Part shown: one piece after another, positions 44,325-53,755 of the stretch
Numbering within the stretch: position 1 is the stretch's first letter
How the letters are laid out: every line of letters starts with the position of its first letter
Notes under the pieces: model-generated
Told to the model about the DNA's origin: nothing
Databases searched by the model: none
What the model saw: only the letters and a program-made list of their open reading frames with translations
Program-made: the position numbers and the translations under genes
Source of the DNA: Clostridium bornimense
GTDB lineage: Bacteria > Bacillota > Clostridia > Clostridiales > Clostridiaceae
DNA length: 64,000 nucleotides
NCBI RefSeq assembly: GCF_000577895.1
Contig: NZ_HG917869.1
Location: forward strand, 434,001 to 498,000
Direction: 5' to 3'

Positions 44325-46007
44325 TTATTGAGCAATAGATTCTACTTCACTTATTATATCTCCATGATATAATATTAAATCATTATCACTAAGATTACTT
44401 TTTTCCAGTAATGCATCCATAAGATCAGCCAATTTCATAGAGATTAATTTACCTATAGAAATATCTCCATATACCTTAGAATCTAAAAAGCTTCTAATAT
44501 ATTCTTTTTTCATTGCCATTCCAACAATACCGAGTTTTTTCTTATGGTTATTTATTATTTCTAATATTGCGTTAGGTATTACTACCCCTTCTGCAATTAT
44601 ACTTCTTACTAATTTCATTTCATCGGAATATATTTCATCACCATTATAGACTTCCATTAAGCAATATTGTATAACATCCATTAACTTTATATTTTCTGTT
44701 ACATAAATATTTCTAATCTCTTCTGTTACTGCTATCACGAAATCTTTTATGGCATAGCTTGCAATATATGTGGAATATTCATCAATATTGTACTGTTTTA
44801 AATTAGCTTTAATACACTCTACTATCATAGGATTCATACAACCTATTTCAATTAATATATCATTTAAAGCAATTTTTTCTTTTTTAATATTATCTAATAA
44901 AATACTTTGAAATAGTGATACTGCCATATCAGGAATTCCATCTTTTAAAAACTTAGTAGCATACTCTCTAAAGTTATCATTTCCTTCGATTTTATCAATA
45001 AAATGACTATTTACTTCAATACTATCAACGTCCTTATTTAAAGTTACTATTCTTATTGGAGATGGTGCTGTTGCTAGAGATCCTGTCATTATATCATAAA
45101 GAGTATTTCCATGTTCTGTTGTGATAGATGCTATATCTTGTCCATGAAAATGTCCCGTAAACATATATCTCATTCCAGCATCAGCAAATATTTTTGAAAC
45201 TTCTTCCCACCCCTTAACTAAATATGAAGGGAAAACATCTCCTTGCCCTCTAAAATGTTCTATTATCCCATGATGCATCATTCCAATAACTTCATCACCA
45301 GCATCTCTTCCTATTTTTATTTGTTCTACGACCCACTGAACTAAGCCATCTCTAAAATATCCTTCCGTAGCTTGCTCACTTGAATCATCACCATAAGTTC
45401 CACTATCAATAGCAATTACTCTATATCCATCATTAAGCTGCGCTACATAAGATAGCGATCCTTCATGAATCGCTATTGCATTGCTATAACCATAATCACT
45501 ATATATCCTTTTAAAATCTTCAGATAATATAGTATCTACAGTAACTTTTTTATCTTTATTTATATTCTTAGGATCTTCTATAAACATACAAGCTTCTGGA
45601 TTATTAATATCATGATTTCCATTGATAACAAAAACCTTAATACCTTTTTTCAATAGAATATTAAGTCTCTTCGCTAGCATATTATGAGCTTCCTTCTCAG
45701 AATCTTTTGTTAAATCGCCAGTTATTAATACTACCTCTGGCTCTTCTTCAATTATCTTCAACATTGCAGCATCAAGGATCTTTTCACTATCCAATAGCAT
45801 TTTTCTATCATTACATAAATATTTTCTAAAATTTTCTCCTTGTTTCTTTAATAAAGACTTAGGAAATAAATGTATATCACTAATTATGGCTAACCTTAAA
45901 CTTTGATTAGTATTTTTCCTATTATAAAAATTCATTGATGGAGTAGTTGTAATTACAGGAGTTTCTGATAATAAATCTGATTGAAATCTCTTTACCATTT
46001 GTTCCAT
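44325..46007 (-). CDS. Calcineurin-like metallophosphoesterase
   Basis: This 560-residue protein has a dinuclear-metal phosphoesterase domain in its first 320 residues: LAIISDIHLFPKS, VVLITGDLTKDSE, KVFVINGNHDINNP, GMMHHGI and FTGHFHGQD. These give all five metal-binding blocks. The C-terminal 230 residues are helical with no recognised motif. Close relatives act as phosphodiesterases or 5-prime nucleotidases; the substrate is not known. No signal peptide is present. ATG 46007 with GGAG seven bases upstream is preferred over ATG 46013. Confidence 0.88.
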   Translation of the reverse strand: MEQMVKRFQSDLLSETPVITTTPSMNFYNRKNTNQSLRLAIISDIHLFPKSLLKKQGENFRKYLCNDRKMLLDSEKILDAAMLKIIEEEPEVVLITGDLTKDSEKEAHNMLAKRLNILLKKGIKVFVINGNHDINNPEACMFIEDPKNINKDKKVTVDTILSEDFKRIYSDYGYSNAIAIHEGSLSYVAQLNDGYRVIAIDSGTYGDDSSEQATEGYFRDGLVQWVVEQIKIGRDAGDEVIGMMHHGIIEHFRGQGDVFPSYLVKGWEEVSKIFADAGMRYMFTGHFHGQDIASITTEHGNTLYDIMTGSLATAPSPIRIVTLNKDVDSIEVNSHFIDKIEGNDNFREYATKFLKDGIPDMAVSLFQSILLDNIKKEKIALNDILIEIGCMNPMIVECIKANLKQYNIDEYSTYIASYAIKDFVIAVTEEIRNIYVTENIKLMDVIQYCLMEVYNGDEIYSDEMKLVRSIIAEGVVIPNAILEIINNHKKKLGIVGMAMKKEYIRSFLDSKVYGDISIGKLISMKLADLMDALLEKSNLSDNDLILYHGDIISEVESIAQ

Positions 46008-46096
46008 AAGCATCTCCTTTAATAATTTACTATTTTCTATAACTCCATAATAAATGATTTTTGTTTCCTTTATGTTTAGTGTCTGTTAAATTTTCA

Positions 46097-46630
46097 TTAA
46101 ACTCTTCCACATTTTGAATACTTTAATATAACGATGCCATTATCTAAAATATATTGATCTAGATGTAGATTTATTTTTGGGTTATCTTCTAAAAATAAAG
46201 GTCTACCTTTACCTAATATAGTAGGAATTATTCCGATAATGTACTGATCAATAACATTCTTCTTTATAAAATTATCAACTAGTACTCCTCCTCCAAAAAG
46301 AAAAATATCTTTACCTTCTTTCTTACTCTCTTCTAATATAACATCGCAAATATTATTATTTATAAAATGAATGTTATCATAATCATCAATAGCTTCAGAT
46401 GTAGCTACATAAATAGTTTTATCTTTGAAATCATCTAAAAATCCTTGGTCATAACACTTTTTGCCCATCACTACTATATCAATTGACTCTAAAAATTCAT
46501 TATAATCCCACTTATTTTCAGTATCTAAAGATCTATCACCATCTCCTACAATCCAATCAAAGGCACCATCTTCATCTGCTATATATCCATCTATGCTCAT
46601 AGCTAAATTTAATATTATCTTTCTTGTCAT
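46097..46630 (-). CDS. RibD/DHFR-like reductase domain protein
   Basis: This 177-residue protein is of the RibD C-terminal / dihydrofolate-reductase-like family (MTRKIILNLAMSIDGYIADEDGAFDWI, VVMGKKCYDQGF, DIFLFGGGVLVDNFIKKN, IGIIPTILGKGRPLF). The GGG turn for NADPH binding is intact. Stand-alone members are often called YyaP; the substrate is unknown, and it is not a proven folate enzyme. Confidence 0.87.
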   Translation of the reverse strand: MTRKIILNLAMSIDGYIADEDGAFDWIVGDGDRSLDTENKWDYNEFLESIDIVVMGKKCYDQGFLDDFKDKTIYVATSEAIDDYDNIHFINNNICDVILEESKKEGKDIFLFGGGVLVDNFIKKNVIDQYIIGIIPTILGKGRPLFLEDNPKINLHLDQYILDNGIVILKYSKCGRV

Positions 46631-46766
46631 ATTTTTGTCCTCTTTCCATTTATTTTTTAGTACTAAAAATATAAATGAAAGATTCTATAGTGTACAGGAT
46701 AAAATTGTATAATAATATTTCCTTTGCTTATGATGGTATGATTTTTGAAGTGTAAGAGTATTTAAA

Positions 46767-46798
46767 GAAAAAATGTGTCCCCAGAGGACACATTTTTT
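46767..46798. terminator. Terminator after the PadR operon
   Basis: AAAAATGTGTCC and GGACACATTTTT form a 12-bp stem around CCAGA. It follows the DUF/HAAS-type membrane gene and works on both strands. Confidence 0.88.
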
Positions 46799-46811
46799 AT
46801 CAATACTATTT

Positions 46812-47471
46812 CTATTCGCTGTACATGGATAATGCTCTTTCTAAAATAAACGCTATTATCACAACAAAAATTGCAAATATTAGAGAAACATTCACTATAG
46901 TGTAATCTAAATAATATGAGCTAATAAAAAAAGCACCTAAAACTATGGCACATATAATCCATGTTTTTATAAACGAAACCTTTTTACTATCATTATTAAA
47001 AGCAGTTTTACAAATGTATTTAACAATTAAATTCGCAGAAAGAATTATTATTATCATATTAATAATGTATCCTAAAGTTAGATTTACTTCCCAGTTTCCT
47101 TTACCCACTATAAAGTTGCTTATAACTGTTTGAGCTATAGCAATTATCCCCAAAATCCAAATAATCATAAGCGACGTCTCTATAAAATCACCTATTTTTT
47201 GTAACTTTGTTTTCTTTGGCATACTTTCTATAATCTCATCACATATTTCTTTATAATTATCACCTATAACTTTTTGTATATCATCTCCACGATTTTGTCC
47301 ATCAAGAATCATTTCAATTAAATCTTCCCTTACTAATTCTTGATTATATTCTGTCATATCTGAACCTCTGAGATAAACTATCATATTAGTATAAATTTCA
47401 TCATTGTCTTCATGAATCGCTTCTTCTCTTTTATTATTTTTTTTCATCAATTCCCTACATCGCTTTTTCAT
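46812..47471 (-). CDS. HAAS-type membrane protein cotranscribed with PadR
   Basis: This 219-residue protein has a cytoplasmic helical part (about 30-95, EYNQELVREDLIEMILDGQN) that looks like a HAAS domain, followed by four membrane helices (about 95-215). Such proteins are usually encoded next to PadR regulators, as here. The ATG 47471 overlaps the end of padR by 17 bases. The function is unknown, but the pairing suggests a membrane-stress or drug response. Confidence 0.75.
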   Translation of the reverse strand: MKKRCRELMKKNNKREEAIHEDNDEIYTNMIVYLRGSDMTEYNQELVREDLIEMILDGQNRGDDIQKVIGDNYKEICDEIIESMPKKTKLQKIGDFIETSLMIIWILGIIAIAQTVISNFIVGKGNWEVNLTLGYIINMIIIILSANLIVKYICKTAFNNDSKKVSFIKTWIICAIVLGAFFISSYYLDYTIVNVSLIFAIFVVIIAFILERALSMYSE

Positions 47472-47796
47472 TGTTATTATCCCCTTTCAATAATTGATTT
47501 ACTGCATTATTTAATTCTCTCCAATTACTTTTAAATTGTATTAATGCCTCTATACCATTTGAAGTCAGATTATAATATTTTCTTTTAGGTCCACTATTAG
47601 AATCTCTTAAAGTAGAACTGATCATTTCATTTTTCTGTAATCTTAATATTATAGGATATATTGTACCCTCCGATATTTCGCCAAATCCATATTTACTAAG
47701 CTTCTCAGATATCTCATATGCATATGTCTCTTGTTTATTAATAATCTCTAGAATACATCCCTCTAACATACCTTTAAGCATTTGTGATGGTATCAT
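47455..47796 (-). CDS. PadR-family regulator
   Basis: This 113-residue protein is a short PadR-type (PadR-s2) repressor: winged helix at about 10-80 (LEGCILEIINKQETYAYEIS, EGTIYPIILRLQKNEMI, GPKRKYYNLTSNG) with a short dimerisation helix. ATG 47796 with GGAGGTGA is used; upstream in-frame residues lie over the ribosome site. An inverted repeat upstream is its probable operator. Confidence 0.9.
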   Translation of the reverse strand: MIPSQMLKGMLEGCILEIINKQETYAYEISEKLSKYGFGEISEGTIYPIILRLQKNEMISSTLRDSNSGPKRKYYNLTSNGIEALIQFKSNWRELNNAVNQLLKGDNNNEKAM

Positions 47797-47812
47797 TTTA
47801 TCACCTCCAGCC

Positions 47813-47858
47813 AAGTATCTTGTATTGCAATATAGATTATATTGTAATGCAAGATACT
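47813..47858. promoter_or_regulatory. PadR operator candidate
   Basis: A 21-bp inverted repeat, AAGTATCTTG... facing ...CAAGATACT, with two mismatches spans 47814-47858. It lies just upstream of padR. The AT-rich dyad over the expected promoter fits autorepression. Confidence 0.65.
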
Positions 47859-47877
47859 ATATTTGTCAATATTATGT

Positions 47878-47910
47878 AAAAAAATTAGAGCAGTCAAATG
47901 TCTGCTCTAA
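47878..47910 (-). terminator. Terminator after the cupin gene
   Basis: TTAGAGCAG and CTGCTCTAA (47885-47910) pair, followed by T7 on the minus strand, about 100 bases after the cupin stop. Confidence 0.75.
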
Positions 47911-48009
47911 CCATGTATATTTATTTAATAATTACCCAGTTTTATTTTCCCATCAACAATATCTCCACTATTATATTCATACTTTCCAGTATACTATGTA
48001 TAGTGAGTA

Positions 48010-48357
48010 TTACTTAACTGTCTTTATTCTTTTCCCACCGAAGGCATGTATTGTTCTAGTTCCTGCTTTAACTCTTCCATGATGAGGTGTTCCCTTTGGT
48101 ACAAAAACTTCATCTCCAGGATTTAAAACATGTTCTTCACCATTGAAAATTTCAATATATTGGCCTGCTACACAAACAGTATACTCATCAAATTCATGTA
48201 TCTGTTCTTTTGATTCTCTATCAGAATAGCATGTCCAAATAGCCATTTGACTACCATCTTTTCCTTCAAAATAATATCCATCTATATCTTTTGTATTCTG
48301 TTGACTACTATCAATATGATTCATTTTACTTTTCATAAAATCAGGAAAATCCTTCAT
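48010..48357 (-). CDS. Cupin-domain protein
   Basis: This 115-residue cupin has the second metal motif in GDEVFVPKGTPHHGRVKAG and a first barrel half in CYSDRESKEQIHEFDEYTVC (HEFDEY). It follows the broken ketopantoate reductase gene with 20 bases between. Its chemistry is unknown; the His-His pair suggests metal binding. Confidence 0.8.
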   Translation of the reverse strand: MKDFPDFMKSKMNHIDSSQQNTKDIDGYYFEGKDGSQMAIWTCYSDRESKEQIHEFDEYTVCVAGQYIEIFNGEEHVLNPGDEVFVPKGTPHHGRVKAGTRTIHAFGGKRIKTVK

Positions 48358-48377
48358 AATATAACCGCCTTAAATCT

Positions 48378-48723
48378 CTATAACTTTCTATAAATTTCAT
48401 CTACTACCTTATAATCTATCTTATATCTCTCAGCCATTTCAATTAATGACTTACCGAATATATCTCTTTCATCCTTTCCTTTTTTAGATTCATAATCTCT
48501 TTGAAAAGAGGTTCTTGTATCATACGGAAAATTTTTAGCTTTATTATATGATATACTAACTATGTCCTCTGATAATCCAATATTCTTTTTTAATGATACC
48601 TTTTTTATAACTTTCATGATACTTAAAACTTTATTACTTAGTTCCTTATCTTCATAAAAAGCTTTGCTATTTGCCACCAAAATAACCACCAACTCCACCT
48701 AGACCTATAATAACAATATTCAT
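48378..48723 (-). pseudogene. Internally deleted ketopantoate reductase
   Basis: ATG 48723, with AAGGAG upstream, starts a Rossmann N-terminus (MNIVIIGLGGVGGYFGGK) that meets TAG at 48667-48669 after 18 codons. Directly overlapping, another frame (open from 48698) encodes the last 95 residues of a ketopantoate reductase: NIGLSEDIVSISYNKAKNFPY, TRTSFQRDYESKKGKDE and the terminal helix. About 180 middle residues, including most of the NADPH and substrate domain, are missing. The gene cannot work in pantothenate synthesis. Confidence 0.82.
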
Positions 48724-48910
48724 ATAATTCTCCTTTTTACTTTAAAATCATTATATATATTATTGTCTGCTATATAAAATATATCTTACGAAATAGGTGT
48801 ACCCCTAGTAACACACCTCACTTACCAATGCCTCTCCTATCATATTTAACAACACCCCTATGCTATTTTTTATATGTATAAAACTATCATGTATCTAACT
48901 ATTAGTTTTA

Positions 48911-49729
48911 TTAATTAATAGCTTTTAATCTTTTTTGTAAATCCACTATAACTACAGCTTTTTCATTATCAGGAGAACTACCACCAAGTTTAGAAAGTAA
49001 TGCAACTGTAATAAAACTATCTAACAAATTTAAATTTTCTTCACCTATGCCATACTCCTTGATAATAACATCTGTCATTAATTTACTAGAGTCCTTAATT
49101 GACTTAGATATATTTTCTGGAATACCTGGTGTCATATGTGCATACTCCATCATTACAATGAAATCCGCAATATCATAATAAGGATGACCATTAAAGCTAC
49201 TCATCCAATCTATTAATCTAGCTCCATCAGGTGTTTCTATTATATTTCCTGGATTTGGGTCGCCATGACATACACATATTGGTTGAGGTAACGAATTAAT
49301 TAATCTAATAAGTTTAAAGCGTTCTTCCTGTGTCAAGCCAGATACTCTTTCCAATGAGCGTTTTAATGAATCAACCATAGTATCATCAATACTTCCCTTA
49401 TAGGAATGTAAAGTTTTTAAAATTGTTGCAGTGCGCTTAACATACTCTATCGCCTCTTCCGTGTCTCCAGAAACAGTACATTCTATCATTCGTTGAAGAT
49501 AACTTTTACCATTAATTCTCTCCATAATGATTCCTAGTCTTCCATCTTCTTCTATCAACTCATATACTTTAGGAACCGGAAGTCCCGCTGAAAATAAAGT
49601 CTTACTTTTGTTATATTCCCAGTTAACAACATCACTATTTACATTATTATAGTAAAGTTTCAATATTTTATCCTTACTAACTTCAAATACCTCACCAGTC
49701 CCACCAACTCCCAATAATTTCCCTTTCAT
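48911..49729 (-). CDS. Aminoglycoside phosphotransferase (APH)-family kinase
   Basis: This 272-residue protein has the APH/choline-kinase fold: glycine loop GVGGTGEVFEV, Lys in KILKLY, the catalytic loop ICVCHGDPNPGN with the Asp, and ARLIDWMSSF (DxD/DFG-like). Real substrates of such small kinases vary from aminoglycosides to choline or unknown alcohols. ATG 49729 with GGAGGGG upstream is chosen; the longer N-terminus overlaps a phosphatase remnant. Confidence 0.85.
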   Translation of the reverse strand: MKGKLLGVGGTGEVFEVSKDKILKLYYNNVNSDVVNWEYNKSKTLFSAGLPVPKVYELIEEDGRLGIIMERINGKSYLQRMIECTVSGDTEEAIEYVKRTATILKTLHSYKGSIDDTMVDSLKRSLERVSGLTQEERFKLIRLINSLPQPICVCHGDPNPGNIIETPDGARLIDWMSSFNGHPYYDIADFIVMMEYAHMTPGIPENISKSIKDSSKLMTDVIIKEYGIGEENLNLLDSFITVALLSKLGGSSPDNEKAVVIVDLQKRLKAIN

Positions 49730-49772
49730 TATCCTACCCCTCCATATATCTCTTTCATACCAAATACTAGTA

Positions 49773-50029
49773 TCATAGAATTCCACCTTTTATATAACTT
49801 ATTAACTTATTTTTTAACTTTCTTATCTCACCATTACTTAACGCAATTTGAGAAAGATAGTCTTCTATTGTGTTATATCTGCTATGAAACATATCTAAAA
49901 ATTTCTCTATATGCTCTGCTTTAGGTGTAACAATATTAGTTCATCACTACGTAAAAATATATTATTCTTAGCTACAATTCCGCCTAAATACCGTGTATTA
50001 AAAGTATTGCTTAATAAAGACTTGTGCAT
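49773..50029 (-). pseudogene. Internally deleted tyrosine-protein phosphatase
   Basis: ATG 50029 opens a 40-codon frame that contains NTRYLGGIVAKNNIFLRSDEL, the start of a Y_phosphatase3-type protein (NFRDLGG...LFRSGEL), and ends with TAG at 49907. A second frame, ending at 49773, encodes the C-terminal helices VTPKAEHIEKFLDMFHSRY and DYLSQIALSNGEIRKL of the same family. The catalytic CxxxxxR loop and about 150 residues are gone. So this gene too has lost its middle. Confidence 0.72.
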
Positions 50030-50038
50030 ATAGCATAC

Positions 50039-50290
50039 CTATCCTTTAAGACCATTTGCTTGTCTTTCCATATTTTCTATAACAATATCATAAATCTCAC
50101 CTAATGATGCGCAATATTCAACTACTTTCCAAGGAGTATTTGTGTGGAAATGTATTTTTATTAACTCCTCATCGCCAACTGCAAGTAAGCAATCTCCTTC
50201 TATATTTTTTGTTATGTATTCGTTAATATCATCTTCTGAAAGATTTTTACCTTCTATTAATAATTGAGTATCAAATTTGTATTCTATCAT
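50039..50290 (-). CDS. Stand-alone FakA C-terminal-like domain
   Basis: This 83-residue protein resembles only the C-terminal domain of FakA (fatty-acid kinase, DAK1_2): YKFDTQLLIEGKNLSED, GDCLLAVGDEELIKIHFHTNTPWKVVE and ENMERQ at the end. The N-terminal kinase (DhaL) part is absent. AGGAGG precedes ATG 50290, so it may be expressed as a small protein. Alternatively it is the tail of a decayed gene. Confidence 0.75.
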   Translation of the reverse strand: MIEYKFDTQLLIEGKNLSEDDINEYITKNIEGDCLLAVGDEELIKIHFHTNTPWKVVEYCASLGEIYDIVIENMERQANGLKG

Positions 50291-50460
50291 TATTATCCTC
50301 CTATTTATTACTATTTTTAATTTAATATTACAGCTATTATAACATATTTACTAGATTTTATTCTTTCTATATATCTAATATTATTCATATTAGATTAAAT
50401 ATGGTAAAATGTTTAATACTACTATGTTAATTACAGATGTACATAAGGAGGCTCAGTATA

Positions 50461-51009
50461 ATGGAATTTAAGGCTAAAAAAATCATATTAAAAGATGGTA
50501 CTGAATGTGTTTTAAGAAGTCCAAATAGAAACGATGCAGCAAAAATGATTGAATATCTTAAAATGACCTCAGGAGAAACACATTTTATGACAAGATACCC
50601 CGAAGAGATTACTCTTACTGTTGATCAAGAAGTAAAAATACTTGGAGATCATTTGAATAGCGATACCGATCTCATGATTGCGGCTTTTATTAATGATGAC
50701 CTTGCTGGTAATGCAGCTATATCTTGTTCTAATAATCTTATAAAACTTAAACATAGAGCAAGTTTTGGTATCTCCATCAAAGAAAAATATTGGAATCTTG
50801 GCATTGGTAATATTCTTATAAATGAGATTCTCAACCAAAGTAAATTAATGGGCTATGAACAGGTGGAACTTGGTGTTTTTTCTGACAATTATAAAGCTCA
50901 AGCTATATATAAAAAACATGGATTTGAAGAATGGGGCACTATTAAAAATTCATTCAAACTTAAAGATGGAACATATGTCGATGAAATTCTAATGGGTAAA
51001 ATACTCTAG
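50461..51009 (+). CDS. GNAT-family N-acetyltransferase
   Basis: This 182-residue protein has the GNAT acetyl-CoA motif GISIKEKYWNLGIGNILINEIL and motif B QVELGVFSDNYKAQAIYKKHGF. Length and motifs fit small-molecule or RimI-like acetyltransferases; the acceptor is unknown. ATG 50461 follows AAGGAGG nine bases upstream; the ATG at 50437 overlaps it. Confidence 0.9.
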   Translation: MEFKAKKIILKDGTECVLRSPNRNDAAKMIEYLKMTSGETHFMTRYPEEITLTVDQEVKILGDHLNSDTDLMIAAFINDDLAGNAAISCSNNLIKLKHRASFGISIKEKYWNLGIGNILINEILNQSKLMGYEQVELGVFSDNYKAQAIYKKHGFEEWGTIKNSFKLKDGTYVDEILMGKIL

Positions 51010-51056
51010 TTCCTTAATCACTATGTCTTTTGCTGATTTATTTTTAATTGTAGATT

Positions 51057-51094
51057 AAAACGAAGTGCATAAATAACTTATACACTTCGTTTAT
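51057..51094. terminator. Bidirectional terminator
   Basis: CGAAGTG...CACTTCG with inner pairs (51061-51089) and A4/T3 flanks separates the + strand acetyltransferase from the end of the urea/guanidine operon. Confidence 0.75.
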
Positions 51095-51100
51095 TTACAT

Positions 51101-51928
51101 TTATTTGCTATAATTAATCAACCCATTTACCTTATGTTTTAATGCAATAAATTCTTCTGTATCTTTCAATGCTAATGTCCTTTTATAGGTAAGTAGTATC
51201 GGTATCTCTTCCTTAATCTTACCTGGTCTTTCTGTTAGTACACAAATTTTGCTTCCTAAAAAAACAGCTTCATCTATATCATGAGTAACAAATACTATAG
51301 TAGGCTTTTCTACTTGCCATATTTCTCTCATCAAAAGTTGCATATCTGCTTTTGTCTGTGGATCAAGGGCTCCAAATGGTTCATCCATCAATAGCACTTC
51401 TGGACTATTGGCTAATGCTCTTGCAATTGCTACTCTTTGTTTCATTCCACCTGATAACTCTTTTGGGTAGCTTTTTCGGAACTTTTCTAGTTTTATTACA
51501 GAAAGGTATTTATCTACTATTTTATCTTGTTCATCTTTTGGCATTTTCTTTAGCTTCAATCCAAATCTTATATTATCCTCAACAGTCATCCAAGGGAATA
51601 ATGTATAGGATTGAAATACCATACCACGATCTACCCCTGGTCCAATAATATCTTTATCATGTATTACTATATTTCCACTACTTACTTCATCTAAACCACC
51701 AATCATTCTTAAAAGAGTAGATTTACCGCAACCTGATGGACCAACGATACATACAAATTCATTACTTAAAATATTCATTGTAACCTTATCCATCGCCAAA
51801 GTATCCCCCTTAGCAGAATGATATACCTTCGATACTTCTTTTACGTATATTTTGCTATCGGCAAAGTTCGCTTCAATATGTGAATCTAAAGACGGTAGTA
51901 GTGATTTTTTCTTTTTTAATCCGAACAT
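51101..51928 (-). CDS. ABC importer ATPase (Tau/Ssu/Nrt type)
   Basis: This 275-residue protein powers the importer of the urea/guanidine operon. Walker A GPSGCGKST, LSGGMKQRVAIARAL, Walker B VLLMDEPFGALD and H-loop FVTHDIDEAV are all present. A 25-residue N-terminal extension precedes the core. It belongs to the TauB/SsuB/NrtD group that serves small organic-nitrogen or sulfonate solutes. It is the last gene of the operon. Confidence 0.9.
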   Translation of the reverse strand: MFGLKKKKSLLPSLDSHIEANFADSKIYVKEVSKVYHSAKGDTLAMDKVTMNILSNEFVCIVGPSGCGKSTLLRMIGGLDEVSSGNIVIHDKDIIGPGVDRGMVFQSYTLFPWMTVEDNIRFGLKLKKMPKDEQDKIVDKYLSVIKLEKFRKSYPKELSGGMKQRVAIARALANSPEVLLMDEPFGALDPQTKADMQLLMREIWQVEKPTIVFVTHDIDEAVFLGSKICVLTERPGKIKEEIPILLTYKRTLALKDTEEFIALKHKVNGLINYSK

Positions 51929-51929
51929 A

Positions 51930-52718
51930 TTATTTTCCTCCCTCTACCCAATAGAATAACTTCTTATTTGCTATTGCAAAAATTCTATCTGTTATAAGTC
52001 CTAGTAGACCTATAATTATAATTCCGCTAAATATTGCATCTGTCTTAACAAATCTTTGGGCTTTTAAAATGCTATAACCTAAACTGCTACTAGCCGCTAC
52101 TAACTCTGCACTTACAAGGTATGTCCACGCCCATCCTATCATCATTCTTAATGTTTCCATTAATCTTGGCATCATTGCAGGAATTAATACCTTGGTTATT
52201 GCTGTTTTTGTATCTGTTCCTAAGGTATAGCTAGCATTAATTAGATCATCTGGTACTGACCTTGCATCATCTGCCACCATCAATACGAGCTGAAAAAATG
52301 TTCCAATAAAAATTACTGTAATTTTTGCACTTTCACCTATTCCCACCCAAACCATAATAAGTGGTACAAATGCTGGAACTGGCATATATCTTATAAATTC
52401 AGATAACGGTCTTACTACAGCCTCTATAGGTTTAAATGTACCTGCTAATATTCCTATAGGTACACCTAAAACAACAGCAATAAAGAATCCAATCATTATT
52501 CTATATATACTTATCCCCATATTAGGAAGCAATACTCCGTCTTTTATTGAACTAATAGCATATTTAACTACACTTAATGGTGTTGGTAAAAAAATAGTAT
52601 CTATAAGTTCTAAACCACTAACTAAAGACCAAATACCTATGATTATTATAAAAGTTAAAATTGAAAAAGTTATATATTTTTTCTTTTCAATTTTACGCCT
52701 TATCTTTATACGTATCAT
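51930..52718 (-). CDS. ABC importer permease (Tau/Ssu/Nrt type)
   Basis: This 262-residue permease has six hydrophobic segments and the EAA loop (LINASYTLGTDTKTAITKVLIPAMMPRL, in part). It pairs with the adjacent binding protein and ATPase. Its ATG 52718 overlaps the stop of the binding-protein gene by four bases (ATGA). Confidence 0.9.
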   Translation of the reverse strand: MIRIKIRRKIEKKKYITFSILTFIIIIGIWSLVSGLELIDTIFLPTPLSVVKYAISSIKDGVLLPNMGISIYRIMIGFFIAVVLGVPIGILAGTFKPIEAVVRPLSEFIRYMPVPAFVPLIMVWVGIGESAKITVIFIGTFFQLVLMVADDARSVPDDLINASYTLGTDTKTAITKVLIPAMMPRLMETLRMMIGWAWTYLVSAELVAASSSLGYSILKAQRFVKTDAIFSGIIIIGLLGLITDRIFAIANKKLFYWVEGGK

Positions 52719-53731
52719 TGTTCTTTGCCTCCTTTTATATATTTGTTATTTAAAAGATTTTCTAAATCTTTAGGCTTCCTATCAATCATTCCAACGTCAA
52801 GTAAAAACTCTGATGTATCTTCCAACGTATAAATTAGATGATTATAGTCTTTACCATCGGTAAATATTTCTTCATTCATCTCTTTATCATAAATAGTAAC
52901 ACCATCTAACATACTAAGATATTCTTCTTTGCTTATTTCTGCCTTCTCTGCTATTGATTCAATAAATATATCATCTCTACTATTTAATAGTTTTGTACCA
53001 TCAAACCATGAATCTATAACTCTTTGTACATATTTATTACTACTATTCATAACTCTCTCTGACACTGCTAAGGTATCTGGAATTAAACCAGGAGTTTCCT
53101 TCGAACTATAAATTAAATTTCCTCCTGCTGCTGTAGCCATTGAAAGTGTTGGTTCCCATAATACCGCTGCATCAACACCACCAGCAATGAATGCTGGACC
53201 TGCATCATTTATTGTCATATTAACAAAGTTAATATCTTTATCAGACATATCAAACTTTTCTAAAGTTTTTAACAAAAACATATGCTCTAAGGTTCCAACT
53301 TCTGTAGCAACCGTTTTTCCTTTTAAATCTTTTACGCTTTCTATTCCATCTTTCACCACTAATCCATCTGCTCCATAAGATGTATCTGTAACAAGAACTA
53401 TATCAAAATTTACTCCTTCATTATATGGTGCTATTGCATCAGAACCAGCAATACATACTGCATCAACTCTTCCAGAATAAAAAGCTGTTAGAGAATCGCT
53501 ATATACAGGAAAATATTCAATTTTAACACATACACCATTCTCTTCAAAGATTCCAAATTGGTCTATACCATACCAAGCATACCATCCCGCCATAGGGCTT
53601 ATCCCTAAAACAAAAGGATTCTCCTTTGTTCCCTTTACTATTTTACTCTTACCTCCACATCCTATTAATGTAGGTATCAACGTTATCATTATTAAAATCA
53701 GTGACAATACTAATGTAAATCTTTTCTTCAT
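52715..53731 (-). CDS. ABC importer substrate-binding lipoprotein
   Basis: This 338-residue protein has a lipoprotein signal ending LIPTLIGC (Cys about 25). The mature part is an NMT1/TauA/SsuA-like solute receptor (GWYAWYGIDQFGIFEENGV, FYSGRVDAVCIAGSDAIAPYN, VKDLKGKTVATEVGTLEHM). By operon context the ligand is probably urea, guanidine or a related compound rather than a sulfonate. GGTGAAAAT precedes the start. Confidence 0.88.
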   Translation of the reverse strand: MKKRFTLVLSLILIMITLIPTLIGCGGKSKIVKGTKENPFVLGISPMAGWYAWYGIDQFGIFEENGVCVKIEYFPVYSDSLTAFYSGRVDAVCIAGSDAIAPYNEGVNFDIVLVTDTSYGADGLVVKDGIESVKDLKGKTVATEVGTLEHMFLLKTLEKFDMSDKDINFVNMTINDAGPAFIAGGVDAAVLWEPTLSMATAAGGNLIYSSKETPGLIPDTLAVSERVMNSSNKYVQRVIDSWFDGTKLLNSRDDIFIESIAEKAEISKEEYLSMLDGVTIYDKEMNEEIFTDGKDYNHLIYTLEDTSEFLLDVGMIDRKPKDLENLLNNKYIKGGKEQ

Positions 53732-53755
53732 ATTTTCACCTCTTATTTCTATAAA

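Noticed and set aside
47911-48009. 22-codon frame ending IVDGKIKLGNY on the minus strand
   Set aside because: It is preceded by a stop and has no start codon or family resemblance; too short to call a remnant.
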